Source of the DNA: Streptomyces lycii | GTDB taxonomy: Bacteria > Actinomycetota > Actinomycetes > Streptomycetales > Streptomycetaceae | Length of the DNA: 44,694 nt | Assembly: GCF_009735685.1 (NCBI RefSeq) | Contig: NZ_WHPN01000271.1 | Location: 53,538 to 98,231, forward strand | Direction: 5' to 3' | Shown here: one piece after another, positions 26,374 through 33,767 of the stretch | How positions within the stretch are numbered: the stretch's first letter is position 1 | Layout of the letters: every line of letters begins with the position of its first letter | Program-made: the position numbers and the translations under genes | Notes under the pieces: generated by a model | What the model saw: only the letters and a program-made list of their open reading frames with translations | What the model was told of the DNA's origin: nothing | The model's database searches: none

Positions 26374-26634
26374 GTGTTCGGACTCAGCGAGCTCGCGATA
26401 CTTCTGATCGTCGTCATCGTCGTGTTCGGTGCGAAGAAGCTTCCAGAACTGGCACGCAGCGCGGGCAAGGCGGCGCGCATCCTCAAGAGCGAAGCCAAAG
26501 CGATGAAGACCCAGGACTCGGCGGACGGCCCACAGGGACCGGAGCCCCGGATCATCCCGGGGAAAGCGGCCGGCAGCAACGGCGCGAAACCGGGCGACGA
26601 CAGCGGAGCGGCCGGCCACACCCAGCACCCCTGA
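26374..26634 (+). CDS. tatA: TatA/E family protein, solitary
   Basis: This 86-residue protein has the TatA layout: short N-terminus FGLSELAI, one membrane segment (about residues 5-20, AILLIVVIVVFGA), the FGxKKLPELARSAGKA hinge and amphipathic helix, and a polar Gly/Pro-rich tail. TatA forms the pore of the twin-arginine export system. No tatB or tatC is in the window, so it is a stand-alone or extra copy. GTG at 26374 chosen because the conserved domain begins there, with GGAAA just upstream. It is divergent from blaI and shares the BlaI-type box. Confidence 0.93.
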   Translation: MFGLSELAILLIVVIVVFGAKKLPELARSAGKAARILKSEAKAMKTQDSADGPQGPEPRIIPGKAAGSNGAKPGDDSGAAGHTQHP

Positions 26635-26687
26635 ACCGCCTCGGCGAACTCGGTCCGAACACACCGGACCACCTCGGCGGCCCGGCA

Positions 26688-27014
26688 GTGGATGCTTTCC
26701 GGCCTGTCGGGACGGATACCGGGCTGGCCGGCAGGCCGCGGGTGACGGGACTGTGGTCGCAGGCGGGTGCTGTCACGCGCTTCGAGCCTTCCGGGGGCCG
26801 CGATGTCGGCAGCACGCAAGGGCAGGAGCTGGTCTTCATCGGCACCGGGTTGCGGGCCGAGAAGCCGCAAGCGGCCCTGTCGGGCTGCCTGCCGGCCGAC
26901 GGCGAACCGGCACCCGACGACGACGCCTTCCCGCCCTGGGGGACGTACGGCATCGACGATGCGTGTGAGCACGAACGACTCGGACTCGTATCCGCTGGAG
27001 ACGTTCGCGCCTGA
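26688..27014 (+). pseudogene. C-terminal fragment of a CobW-family GTPase
   Basis: The frame reads GRPRVTGLWSQAGAVTRFEP, then QELVFIGTGLRAEKPQAAL and a Pro/Asp-rich end DDDAFPPWGTYGIDDACEHE. This matches the last 100 or so residues of CobW/YciC-like metal chaperone GTPases, where ELVFIGTGL and the DPFPxW tail are typical. The GTPase domain (about 250 residues with the Walker A) is absent, replaced by the end of the tatA region. A relic is more likely than a working gene. Confidence 0.7.
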
Positions 27015-27162
27015 TACTGCGGGCCGGGCGGTGGTCGCAGCCACGGCACCGCCCGGCCCGGCACAGCACCGGCAGCCGCCCGGCTTCCGGATCCGGGGGA
27101 GGGCGGGGCGGTGCAGCTCGAAGTGCCGTGCCCGCTCCGGGCGCGCCTACGTCAAGGGTGAA

Positions 27163-27345
27163 GTGACCGAACGGCGGGTGCACTTGGGTGGTGTCCAGGA
27201 AACGCTGCTGATCCCGCTGTACGGGCGGGCGGTGGAGACCCGCAAGGACCGGGCCGTCCTGCGGGATGCGAAAGCAGAACAGATGGTCGCCTCCATCGAC
27301 TACGACTTCGCACGTTTCGACAGCCTGCCGGGATGGCGCGGTCTC
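27163..27345 (+). pseudogene. N-terminal fragment of a TcmP/LCMT-like methyltransferase
   Basis: From a GTG at 27163 the frame reads VQETLLIPLYGRAVETRKDR followed by a stretch ending SIDYDFARFDSLPGW. This is the conserved N-terminus of the leucine carboxyl methyltransferase/TcmP group, in which the YGRA and IDYDFxxF blocks are typical. Similarity ends near 27340, just where the convergent phosphotransferase gene begins to be read, so about 200 residues including the SAM site are missing. Confidence 0.7.
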
Positions 27346-28081
27346 ACGTCTGGGATCTCAGCACGGCGATTTCGGGCGACGGGTCGAAGCCGTGCCGGGT
27401 CAGCCAGGGGATTGCTCGCAGGCTTCGCAGTGACCACCATGCGCGGATCACGTCGAGGTCGACGTCGGTGCCGTAGCCGGCGAGGACGTCTTCGAGGTGT
27501 TCCTCGTGTCCGAGCGTCAAGGTGGCGAGGTCGAACAAGGCATCGCCCGGGCCCGCCTCGGACCAGTCGATCACGCCGGTGATCGCGTCACCGTCGACGA
27601 AGATGTGGGTGACCTGCAGGTCGCCGTGGGCGAACACCGGTGTCCACGGCCGGAGCGCCGCCTCGGCGGTCCGGCGGTTGCGCGTGACCACGTCGGTGGG
27701 CAGGACGCCGTTGCTGACGAGCCACTCGCATGCGCCGTCGAGGTGCGACGCGATCTCGCCGGCGTTCTGGCCGGGCCATGGCGGCAGCGGCGCGTCGTGC
27801 AGTGTCCGTGCGGCCGCACCCGCCGCGGCCCACGCCGCCGATGGCGCGGTCGACGGCTCGCCGAGGCGGCCGAGTGCCGTCCCGGGGAGGGCGGCGAGCG
27901 CGAGCACGGGTGGCTTCCGCCACAGGACCTCCGGGGTCGGGACCGGAGCCAGCGCCATCGCCGAGACCTCGGTGTCCGTGCGCGTCCGGTCGGCGTCGAT
28001 CTTCAGGAACACATCACCGACGCGCAGGGTGGCGCGCTCCTGATGGGCGACGACGACCTCGACCTGTTCCACGCCGACCAT
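27344..28081 (-). CDS. aminoglycoside phosphotransferase (APH) family protein
   Basis: This is a 245-residue kinase-like protein. The catalytic loop HGDLQVTHIFVDGD (near residues 150-163) and the metal-binding GVIDWSEAGPGD (near 166-177) are intact. The N-lobe is short, starting at VEQVEVVVAHQERATLRVGD with Lys in VFLKID. APH-family proteins phosphorylate aminoglycosides, sugars or other small molecules; the substrate here is unknown and antibiotic resistance should not be assumed. The ATG at 28081 was chosen; an in-frame GTG at 28150 would add 23 residues, and neither has a good ribosome site. Confidence 0.85.
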   Translation of the reverse strand: MVGVEQVEVVVAHQERATLRVGDVFLKIDADRTRTDTEVSAMALAPVPTPEVLWRKPPVLALAALPGTALGRLGEPSTAPSAAWAAAGAAARTLHDAPLPPWPGQNAGEIASHLDGACEWLVSNGVLPTDVVTRNRRTAEAALRPWTPVFAHGDLQVTHIFVDGDAITGVIDWSEAGPGDALFDLATLTLGHEEHLEDVLAGYGTDVDLDVIRAWWSLRSLRAIPWLTRHGFDPSPEIAVLRSQT

Positions 28082-28345
28082 TATCGCGAAACGGCCGCCG
28101 GCGTCACCGGAGTTGTCGGGCGTGACCGCGCGACCTCCACGCCTCACCACCGGCGCCCACGGGGGCCGCGTATGGATCTGTACGGAGCGCCGCAGCTCCC
28201 CGGGACCGGAGCGCGGCGGGGTCGTCCGTCATCCGCTGCGCCCGCTCGCCCGCCGTGTCCGGAACTGCGGATGACTGGCCCACGACCCGGCGCAGTCGGA
28301 CGGCCCGCCGCCTGGAGGGGCGGGGCGCAGCGACCCGGTCAGGCG

Positions 28346-28783
28346 TCAGTTCTTCTGCAGTTCCTCGGCGAGCATCACCAGGATGCCGCTGGGGCCGCGG
28401 ACGTACGTGAGCTTGTAGACGTCCTCATAGGTCGCCACACCGCGCAGTGGACGGCATCCGTGCTTTGCGGCTGCCTCAAGGGCTTTGTCGATGTCGTCGA
28501 CTGCGAAGGCGACGCGATGCATGCCGATCTCGTTGGGGCGAGTGTCCTCCGACTCGATCGCTTCGGGATGGATGTATTCGAAGAGCTCGAGACGGCCCTG
28601 ACCGTCCGGTGTCTGGAGCATCGCGATTTTGGCGTGGTTGCCGTCGAGGCCGACGGCGGTTTCGGTCCACTCTCCGCTGACCGTGTCGCGGCCGACGACC
28701 GTGAGACCGAGGTCGGTGAAAAAGGAGATCGTTGCTTCGAGGTCGCGAACGGCAATGCCGACGTTCTCAAGTCTGATGGCCAT
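28346..28783 (-). CDS. VOC family (glyoxalase/bleomycin resistance-fold) protein
   Basis: This 145-residue protein is made of two beta-alpha-beta-beta-beta modules: IRLENVGIAVRDLEATISFF at the start and GMHRVAFAVDDIDKALEAA near residues 90-108, ending with RGPSGILVMLAEEL. Candidate metal ligands are the His at GMHRVAF and Glu residues in LELFEY and VMLAEE. VOC proteins include isomerases, dioxygenases and binding proteins; the role is unknown. An ATG three codons upstream (28792) is an equal alternative start. Confidence 0.9.
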   Translation of the reverse strand: MAIRLENVGIAVRDLEATISFFTDLGLTVVGRDTVSGEWTETAVGLDGNHAKIAMLQTPDGQGRLELFEYIHPEAIESEDTRPNEIGMHRVAFAVDDIDKALEAAAKHGCRPLRGVATYEDVYKLTYVRGPSGILVMLAEELQKN

Positions 28784-28792
28784 GCGCCGCAT

Positions 28793-29383
28793 GCTACCGA
28801 GCCGGGCCGGCCGGGGCCTTCCGGCGAGACGCAGCCGAGTACCGGGTCACCGTCGATGTCGGCAGTTGCTTGTCAGCCGGACTGCGGAGTGTGTTTGCCC
28901 GCCGGAGGCAGACGCGGTTACGCACCCGGGCCCGTGTGGGGCGGGTCGTAGGCGGCGCCATCCATACCCGTGGTGGGGTACGGCCCGGGTCGCGGGGCCG
29001 ACCACCGGTTCCGCCCCGGCGCCCGGCCCGACGGGTGGGCCACGTGACGGAGCGAGGCCCAGAGCGAGAACATGCCCACCCGGGGCCGGCCCGGGTGGGC
29101 GTATGTCTTCAGCGACTGCCTGCAATGCCTCGGCGAGCCGGCCGCGCCTTCTGTCATGACCCACGGGCAATGTGAACTGCGGATTGCCTTCCGGCATCGG
29201 GAGGAATTCCGAGTTGTACGCGCAGTTCGCCGGGCTGCTCGCAGGGTTTGGTTTCGTCTGCTGTGCCACCACCGCTCCGGGTGCTGATCGCTGTCGCAGC
29301 GGCACTCTTGTCATGGCCGGGAAGCTGACAGGCTGAGCTACTCTCGCTTCGGAGGGGGCCCCGGAGCCGGACCTTTCCACGAC
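28793..29383. other. 591-base gap with a strong hairpin
   Basis: A perfect 11-base stem (GCCCACCCGGG at 29074-29084 with its complement at 29090-29100, loop of 5) resembles a terminator although no gene clearly ends beside it. The open frames across it have no motifs. It also holds the promoters of the leftward VOC gene and the rightward membrane protein gene. Confidence 0.45.
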
Positions 29384-29887
29384 ATGAGCTTGGGCGGGTC
29401 ACCGGTGGGCGTCTTTGGCAGCCCTGGGGCAGCGGCGAGGTGGGTGGCGATGATGTTGCTCGGGGAGATCGGGCTGCGGTTGGGGACGGCTGTGGCCGGT
29501 GTGGGTTCGGCGATTCTGGCTGTGAACCTCGACGATCTTGTTATGCGCTTGGTGGCTGTCGTGATCGCCGTGATGTTCATCGGCCCGCTCGTCGTACTGC
29601 TGGTCATGGACGTCCGGGAGTGGCTGAGCCGTCCACCACCGCAGTTCGACCCAACTGGACGGCCCGGAGCCGTCGAATGGGGTTTCGTCGTGTTCTTCGA
29701 CGGCGTTATGGCTTTATTCGTCTACGCGGGAATCCTCGATGTGCGGCGGGGCGGTTCAGGCGAGTTGCTGGTCACCGGCGTGATGGTCGGGGTGGTGATG
29801 CTGCTTCTCACCAGCGGTGTCGTGGCTCGTTGGCTCCGGCATCGCCGCGCCCGGAGGTTCAGCCGATTGACTGGCGGCCCGGAGTAG
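29384..29887 (+). CDS. multi-pass membrane protein, unknown function
   Basis: This protein of up to 167 residues has four hydrophobic segments at about residues 22-46, 50-75, 103-122 and 128-150, with a PPPQFDPTGRP loop in the middle and a basic tail (RWLRHRRARRFSR). I do not recognise a family. Codon use is less GC-extreme than in the left half. The start could be the ATG at 29384 or the paired ATGs at 29450/29453, which have GAGG about 9 bases upstream and begin directly before the first membrane segment. Confidence 0.65.
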   Translation: MSLGGSPVGVFGSPGAAARWVAMMLLGEIGLRLGTAVAGVGSAILAVNLDDLVMRLVAVVIAVMFIGPLVVLLVMDVREWLSRPPPQFDPTGRPGAVEWGFVVFFDGVMALFVYAGILDVRRGGSGELLVTGVMVGVVMLLLTSGVVARWLRHRRARRFSRLTGGPE

Positions 29888-30116
29888 CCGTCGGTTGGCC
29901 GATCTGGATGCGACGCACTTCGGTCACTTCAGGCAGTCCAGAATTGCTGCATCGTTGTCCACGAGCTGGGCCAGGACTTCAATCGGCCTCCCCCCCGCCG
30001 GTCTGATTTCTGGGCCTCACGGATGGCCGCAATGGCGAGTTCCTGCTTGTTGCGGAGCACGCGAGGAGGACGCGGACCGTGACCGCACCGGGATGCACCG
30101 AGCCTCAGAGGATGTC

Positions 30117-30656
30117 TCACGTGGTGAGTTCTGCGAGTCTCTTGCAGCGTGAGGGCTGCAGCGAGGCCGAGGAAGGCGAGGAAGTGACGCCTTTTCGTTC
30201 GTACCGGACAGTGAGGCGGCGGTAGCCCAAAAGCCAGGCGATCGACCGCTCGATCTTCCAGCGATGCCGGCCAAGGCGCTCACCGGACTCGATGCCGGGC
30301 CGGGCGACCCGAGGAACGAGGCGGCGATCGCGGAGCCAACGCAGGTGCTCCGCGGAGTAATACGCCTTATCCGCGCGGACCTTCACCGGTCGTCCGCGGC
30401 GGGGTCCGCGCCGGAAGCGGACGGCCGGTAACCCAAGGATGAGCGGCTTGAACGCCTGGCTGTCGTGCAGGTTCGCACCCGACACCGCCACGCACACCCA
30501 CTCGTGAGTATGTACGTTACAGCCGTGAACACCGCCCGCTCATCACGCGGAGCGGTCCCGCCCCACCTTTGCGGTCGAGCCGCGAACGACGGCAGTAGCG
30601 GGGCCACCAGCTCTCAAAGCTCATCAGGGACCAGACGCTTCGACAGATCAGCCCTT
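30117..30656 (-). mobile_element. decayed IS5-family transposase gene (internal deletion, stop, frameshift)
   Basis: Reading leftward, the N-terminus LSKRLVPDEL is followed by TGA where Trp is expected, then LVAPLLPSFAARPQ and FTAVTYILTSGCAWR, typical of Streptomyces IS5-like transposases. The frame then jumps directly into SGANLHDSQAFKPL near 30480, skipping roughly 100 residues. The catalytic C-terminal part is readable (VKVRADKAYYSAEHLRW, then KIERSIAWLLGYRRLTVRYE), and after ERKG the end HFLAFLGLAAALTL is in another frame. It cannot encode a working transposase. Clear terminal inverted repeats were not found. Confidence 0.85.
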
Positions 30657-30703
30657 ACGGCGCCATCATGCCGCTCGAACATCAAATCACGTGGCACAGC
30701 TCT

Positions 30704-31294
30704 CTATGCCTTGGCCGATGCGGCCGATCTGGCGGTCTGCTCGATCTTCGCGTAGTAGGCGTCGCGGGCTTCCTGATCAATCTGCATCTCATGTTCGGGG
30801 CGCATCCCGGTTCGGCCGTCGACGCCTTCGCGCAGGATGTCGGCGTGCCCGGCATGCCGGTTGGTCTCGCCGAGGACGTGGACCAGGATGGCGAACAGGT
30901 TCGTGTCGGCATAAGGCTCCGGCCACCACGGCACGTGGCCGGGGGCATCGAGGGCAAGCTCGTCGATCGTCGCGTCCGAATGTTCCCAGGTGCGCCGGTA
31001 GGACTCGATGATCTGATCGCGCGCCTCGTCCTCAGCCGCCCACAGATCGCTGCCGTCGTGCTCTTGCCACCGAGGCAGCGGTTCCGGGGACGGCCGGTCG
31101 AAGACCTCGCCGAAGTACCTGGCCTCGACGCTGGCCACGTGTTTGACCAGGCCGAGGAGGTTGGTCCCGGTCACTGTCAAAGGTCGGCGGGCGTCGTACT
31201 CGGACAGGCCGTCGAGTTTCCAGAGCAGCACCTTGCGGTCCCGCCGCAGTCTCCCGTGCAGGCTGTTCTTCGCGAATTCATCGATCACGCGCAT
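30704..31294 (-). CDS. DinB family protein
   Basis: This is a 196-residue four-helix protein of the DinB/DUF664 type: RRDRKVLLWKLDGLSEYDA near the start, NLLGLVKHVASVEARYFGEV with the first metal-binding His, and HVLGETNRHAGHADILRE with two further His. This three-His pattern marks metal-dependent transferases that use thiols such as mycothiol in actinomycetes. The ATG at 31294 is preferred to upstream in-frame codons because the domain starts there. The C-terminal 25 residues (EARDAYYAKIEQTARSA) extend a little beyond the core. Confidence 0.92.
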   Translation of the reverse strand: MRVIDEFAKNSLHGRLRRDRKVLLWKLDGLSEYDARRPLTVTGTNLLGLVKHVASVEARYFGEVFDRPSPEPLPRWQEHDGSDLWAAEDEARDQIIESYRRTWEHSDATIDELALDAPGHVPWWPEPYADTNLFAILVHVLGETNRHAGHADILREGVDGRTGMRPEHEMQIDQEARDAYYAKIEQTARSAASAKA

Positions 31295-31598
31295 GAGCCT
31301 GCCATGGGCTACTCGTGACCTCAAGATCCCGTACGTGGACCGCAACGACCGGCAGAGCCGAAGCCTGGCCATGGCCACCGCCCTGAGCTACTCAAGAAGC
31401 TCGCGGAAATTGCCACGTGAGACGACCTCTTATTCCGACTCACGTTGAGGCCTGGTGAAAGGCGAAAACAAACTTCACGCTATCGGTGATCCGGTTGGTG
31501 CTGCAGCGCAGTACCCGTAAAAGGCGCGAAATCCTGAGGTCGGCCATGGTCTGCCGACCGAGACAGCATATCTCGGCGTGACTGCTGTTGTGACGGTG
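31295..31598. other. 304-base gap
   Basis: No gene or clear site was seen. The sequence is less GC-rich than the surroundings and adjoins a transposase fragment, so it may be residual insertion-sequence DNA. Confidence 0.3.
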
Positions 31599-31691
31599 CT
31601 ACCACCACTTGAGGCGACGGGTGTCGGCTGCGATGCGGTCGCTGGACAGCAGGGTGCCGTCGAGGACGACGACCGACCGCTTTCGCACGCA
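31599..31691 (-). pseudogene. short IS5-family transposase fragment
   Basis: The leftward frame reads CVRKRSVVVLDGTLLSSDRI with AADTRRLKWW and a stop. The V-x-L-D-G-T-L-x-x-x-D-R block with the first catalytic Asp is typical of the DDE domain of IS112/IS5-like transposases. Only about 30 residues are recognisable; the rest of the gene is absent. Confidence 0.55.
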
Positions 31692-31900
31692 TCGTGGCCA
31701 TCGCCTCGCCGAGGGGCGGGGCGATGGCCGGACAGGACCCCGACAGCCCTCGCGTGTGGAGCGGAACACGGTCGTAACCCGATGCCTCATACTCCAGCCG
31801 TAGATCGTGACTGAGTGGGGGGCGCCGCTGACATGGCGCGGCCACCTCGACCATCTCGACGAGACCGGCCGCGCCATCGGCGGCGTCCGTCCCTCTCTGC

Positions 31901-32233
31901 CTACTTGAGTCCACCGAGACGAAGGGCGTCCTCGATCTCGCTGAGCTTCGCGGACGGCAGGACGCCCGCCTGCCCGATCAGGTCTTCCCTGGCCAGGGTG
32001 ACCAGCCAAGTGCAAGGAACGAGGCCGGGACGTGGAAGTGCGACTCTCAGGACGCCATCGAGAGGCAGTCCTTCGGGGGCACCAACTGCCACCTCAACGG
32101 CCACGCCGCTGAGATCGGTGCCCGCGGGAGCGACGACCTGCATCGCCAAGAAACCGGACGCCTCTTCTCCCGACAGCAGTACGACTGCCCGCTGCTCGTT
32201 GAAATCTGCCCACCAGACTTCGCCACGTCGCAT
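31901..32233 (-). CDS. PemK/MazF-like toxin without visible antitoxin
   Basis: This 110-residue protein begins MRRGEVWWADFNEQRAVVLL, matching the conserved start of MazF/PemK endoribonucleases (RGEVWW and the following strand), with later strands VAVEVAVGAPEGLPLDGVLR and a final helix SEIEDALRLGGLK. MazF-fold proteins cleave RNA when their antitoxin is lost. AGGAGG lies 4 bases before the ATG. The usual upstream antitoxin gene is not recognisable in the 130 bases before it, which lead into an IS701 relic; the downstream side holds a transposase fragment. The PRP segment normally following GEVWW-type starts is reduced, so activity is uncertain. Confidence 0.75.
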   Translation of the reverse strand: MRRGEVWWADFNEQRAVVLLSGEEASGFLAMQVVAPAGTDLSGVAVEVAVGAPEGLPLDGVLRVALPRPGLVPCTWLVTLAREDLIGQAGVLPSAKLSEIEDALRLGGLK

Positions 32234-32364
32234 GTGTCCTCCTGATACGGGGCTGCGCGCCTGCATCGCCCCTTCGACCGCCGCCCACTCCAGGCACAGA
32301 TCGCAATGTTGGCTGGTCAGGGCCTGTGAGAAGACGGCTGCGGCCGCCGATGACATCGTGAGCC

Positions 32365-32704
32365 GTGTGGACAAACGAAGATCATGCGGTGGCCGCAGCT
32401 CACAGCGTAGGCCCTGCCCGGTGGCAGGAGGCGTTCGAGGGGCTGACGGGCCGGACGGCGGCGAGGTTCGCGCGGGTCGAACCACGCCTTCGGACGCGGG
32501 ACTTCGTGCGCGGGCTGCTGGCGGACCTGCCGCGGAAGAACTGCTGGAGCATCGCCGAGTGGGCCGGGGAGGAGAGTCCTGGTGGCATGCAGGCCGGGAA
32601 GTGCCGAGCGGATGCCCTGGTCGCCGAGGTGCCCAGGCGGGCCTGGCAGAAGCTGTTGGCGGGCCGGCGCCAAGGGGCACCGCTTCTACGACTGGGCATG
32701 GTCA
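32365..32704 (+). pseudogene. IS701-family transposase relic with internal deletion
   Basis: The frame has the IS701 N-terminus (GRTAARFARVEPRLRTRDFV, then LLADLPRKNCWSIAEWAGE and SPGGMQ). It jumps straight to a block from much later in such proteins (FRADVLAAKLPKRAWQKL-like, here CRADALVAEVPRRAWQKLLAG). The next conserved block AKGHRFYDWA appears in another frame just before 32700. About 190 residues including catalytic positions are missing. Confidence 0.8.
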
Positions 32705-32789
32705 GGGTGACCCAGCGGGACCAGGAGGTGAAGCGGTGAACCTGGTGCTCGTCCAGTCCGGCCAACCAGCCCTGACCCGGCCGAGAGTT
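32697..32789 (-). pseudogene. inverted C-terminal IS701 transposase fragment
   Basis: On the opposite strand to the preceding relic, the frame reads LAGLDEHQVHRFTSWSRWVT followed by LTM. This is the late conserved block of IS701 transposases (GLDEHQVRRxxSWxRWVTLAM). It abuts the forward fragment at about 32697, so an inversion or a second copy joined here. Confidence 0.75.
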
Positions 32790-32870
32790 GGGCGTATATG
32801 TCACCGCACCGCAGACAGGCGAGGACGACAAGGGCCTGACGGCCGGCTGGCAGGCGTCACCACCGCGTCG

Positions 32871-32942
32871 CAATCTCCCGCCGCCGTACTGCCAGATGCC
32901 CGGTCAGAATCTCCCGCCGCCGTACTGCCAGATGCCCGGTCA
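32871..32942. repeat. exact tandem duplication of a 36-base unit
   Basis: Positions 32871-32906 and 32907-32942 are identical, 36 bases each with no spacer. The unit is a multiple of three and, read rightward in one frame, gives NLPPPYCQMPGQ twice. No accepted gene contains it; it follows the IS701 relics and ends about 50 bases from the stop of the first secreted protein gene. Confidence 0.9.
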
Positions 32943-32990
32943 GAAACCGCAAAGCACGGCTGGACAGAAAGCACGAAAGCGAAACTGGAG

Positions 32991-33329
32991 CTACGGATAC
33001 AGGGTTTTCACTGAGCAGTCACTGCAGCCCTTGTGCTGGCTGGCCTGAATGTTCGAGTGATTGATCCTCGCAATGTAGGGGTCGAGCCTCCAGGAGCTCC
33101 ATGTTCCGTTGAGCTTGACTCTGACATAAGAGTAGCCCGCGCATGAACCGTCACCACCCTTCAGAGTCTTCGCGTGTACCCCGTCGACGGTCGCGTAGTA
33201 CGTAGTTCCGCAGCTGCGCTGCCAATTCATAGTGGTTGCGGACGCGGGTGAAGCGGCGAATATCACCGCGGCCACGCCCATTGCGCCGACTGCTGCCGTA
33301 CTCTTCATTCTGCTGCGCACGAAGCTCAT
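32991..33329 (-). CDS. small secreted cysteine protein A, unknown family
   Basis: This 112-residue preprotein has a basic N-terminus, a hydrophobic core (AAVGAMGVAAVIFAASPASA) and a likely cleavage after ASA near residue 32. The mature part of about 80 residues has four Cys: SCGTTYYA, GSCAGYSYVRVK, and HKGCSDCSVKTL at the end. W, Y and R residues are frequent (GTWSSWRLDPYIARI). It is a clear paralogue of the neighbouring protein of the same length. I do not recognise a family; a secreted bacteriocin-like, inhibitor or surface role is possible but not shown. Sequence is visibly less GC-rich than the genome background. Confidence 0.85.
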   Translation of the reverse strand: MSFVRSRMKSTAAVGAMGVAAVIFAASPASATTMNWQRSCGTTYYATVDGVHAKTLKGGDGSCAGYSYVRVKLNGTWSSWRLDPYIARINHSNIQASQHKGCSDCSVKTLYP

Positions 33330-33428
33330 ACCACCTTGGTCGGGAGTTGTGGAAAGTCTTGACCCGAGGGCCGGTCGCCTGACGAGAATTGCTTCACAGT
33401 TTCCTGAGCGGATGAAACTGGGTGGCGC

Positions 33429-33767
33429 TCACCAGTGAAGAGTGTGCACTTCGCAGCCACTGCAGCCCTTGTGCATGCTTTCCGTGATCTTAATTCCGCC
33501 GGTACCCTGGTAAATTCGTGCGACCTTTGGATCGCTCTTCCAGTTGTACCATGTGTCGCCCCTCTTGACTTTCACATAGGCGTAGCCCGCACAGGACCCG
33601 TTGGGCCCCTTGCTGGTCTCCGCGGCGGTGGAATTGAGGACGGCGTAGTAGGTGGTGTTGCAGCTCCGTGTCCAGCTGAAGGACGCAGCGGAGGAGGGCG
33701 CGGCGGCGAACAGCACAGTGGCCAGGCCCATCGTGACTACTGTCACCGTCTTGGCTGGAATGCGCAC
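33429..33767 (-). CDS. small secreted cysteine protein B, paralogue of A
   Basis: This 112-residue preprotein has a signal peptide (VTVVTMGLATVLFAAAPSSA, cleavage near SSA-AS). Its mature part shares with protein A the blocks SCNTTYYA, GSCAGYAYVKVK, TWYNWKSDPKVARI and a C-terminal HKGCSGCEVHTL. The four Cys and the spacing are conserved. GTG start with GAGGGG about 7 bases upstream. It is the first gene of the pair; gene A follows after 99 bases on the same strand. Function unknown. It is set among transposase relics and has lower GC than its surroundings, suggesting gene transfer. Confidence 0.88.
   Translation of the reverse strand: MRIPAKTVTVVTMGLATVLFAAAPSSAASFSWTRSCNTTYYAVLNSTAAETSKGPNGSCAGYAYVKVKRGDTWYNWKSDPKVARIYQGTGGIKITESMHKGCSGCEVHTLHW

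Noticed and set aside
28847..29380. 177-codon minus-strand frame
   Set aside because: Pro/Gly/Ala-rich with no motif, and it contains the arms of a perfect hairpin.
29929..30120. Minus-strand frame with NKQELAIAAIREAQKSD and a frameshifted end at a run of seven C
   Set aside because: It looks like the tail of a broken gene beside the IS5 relic, but I could not identify a family, so it is not listed as a feature.
32871..32942. CRISPR-like repeat of 36 bases
   Set aside because: The two copies are directly adjacent without spacers and there are no cas genes.
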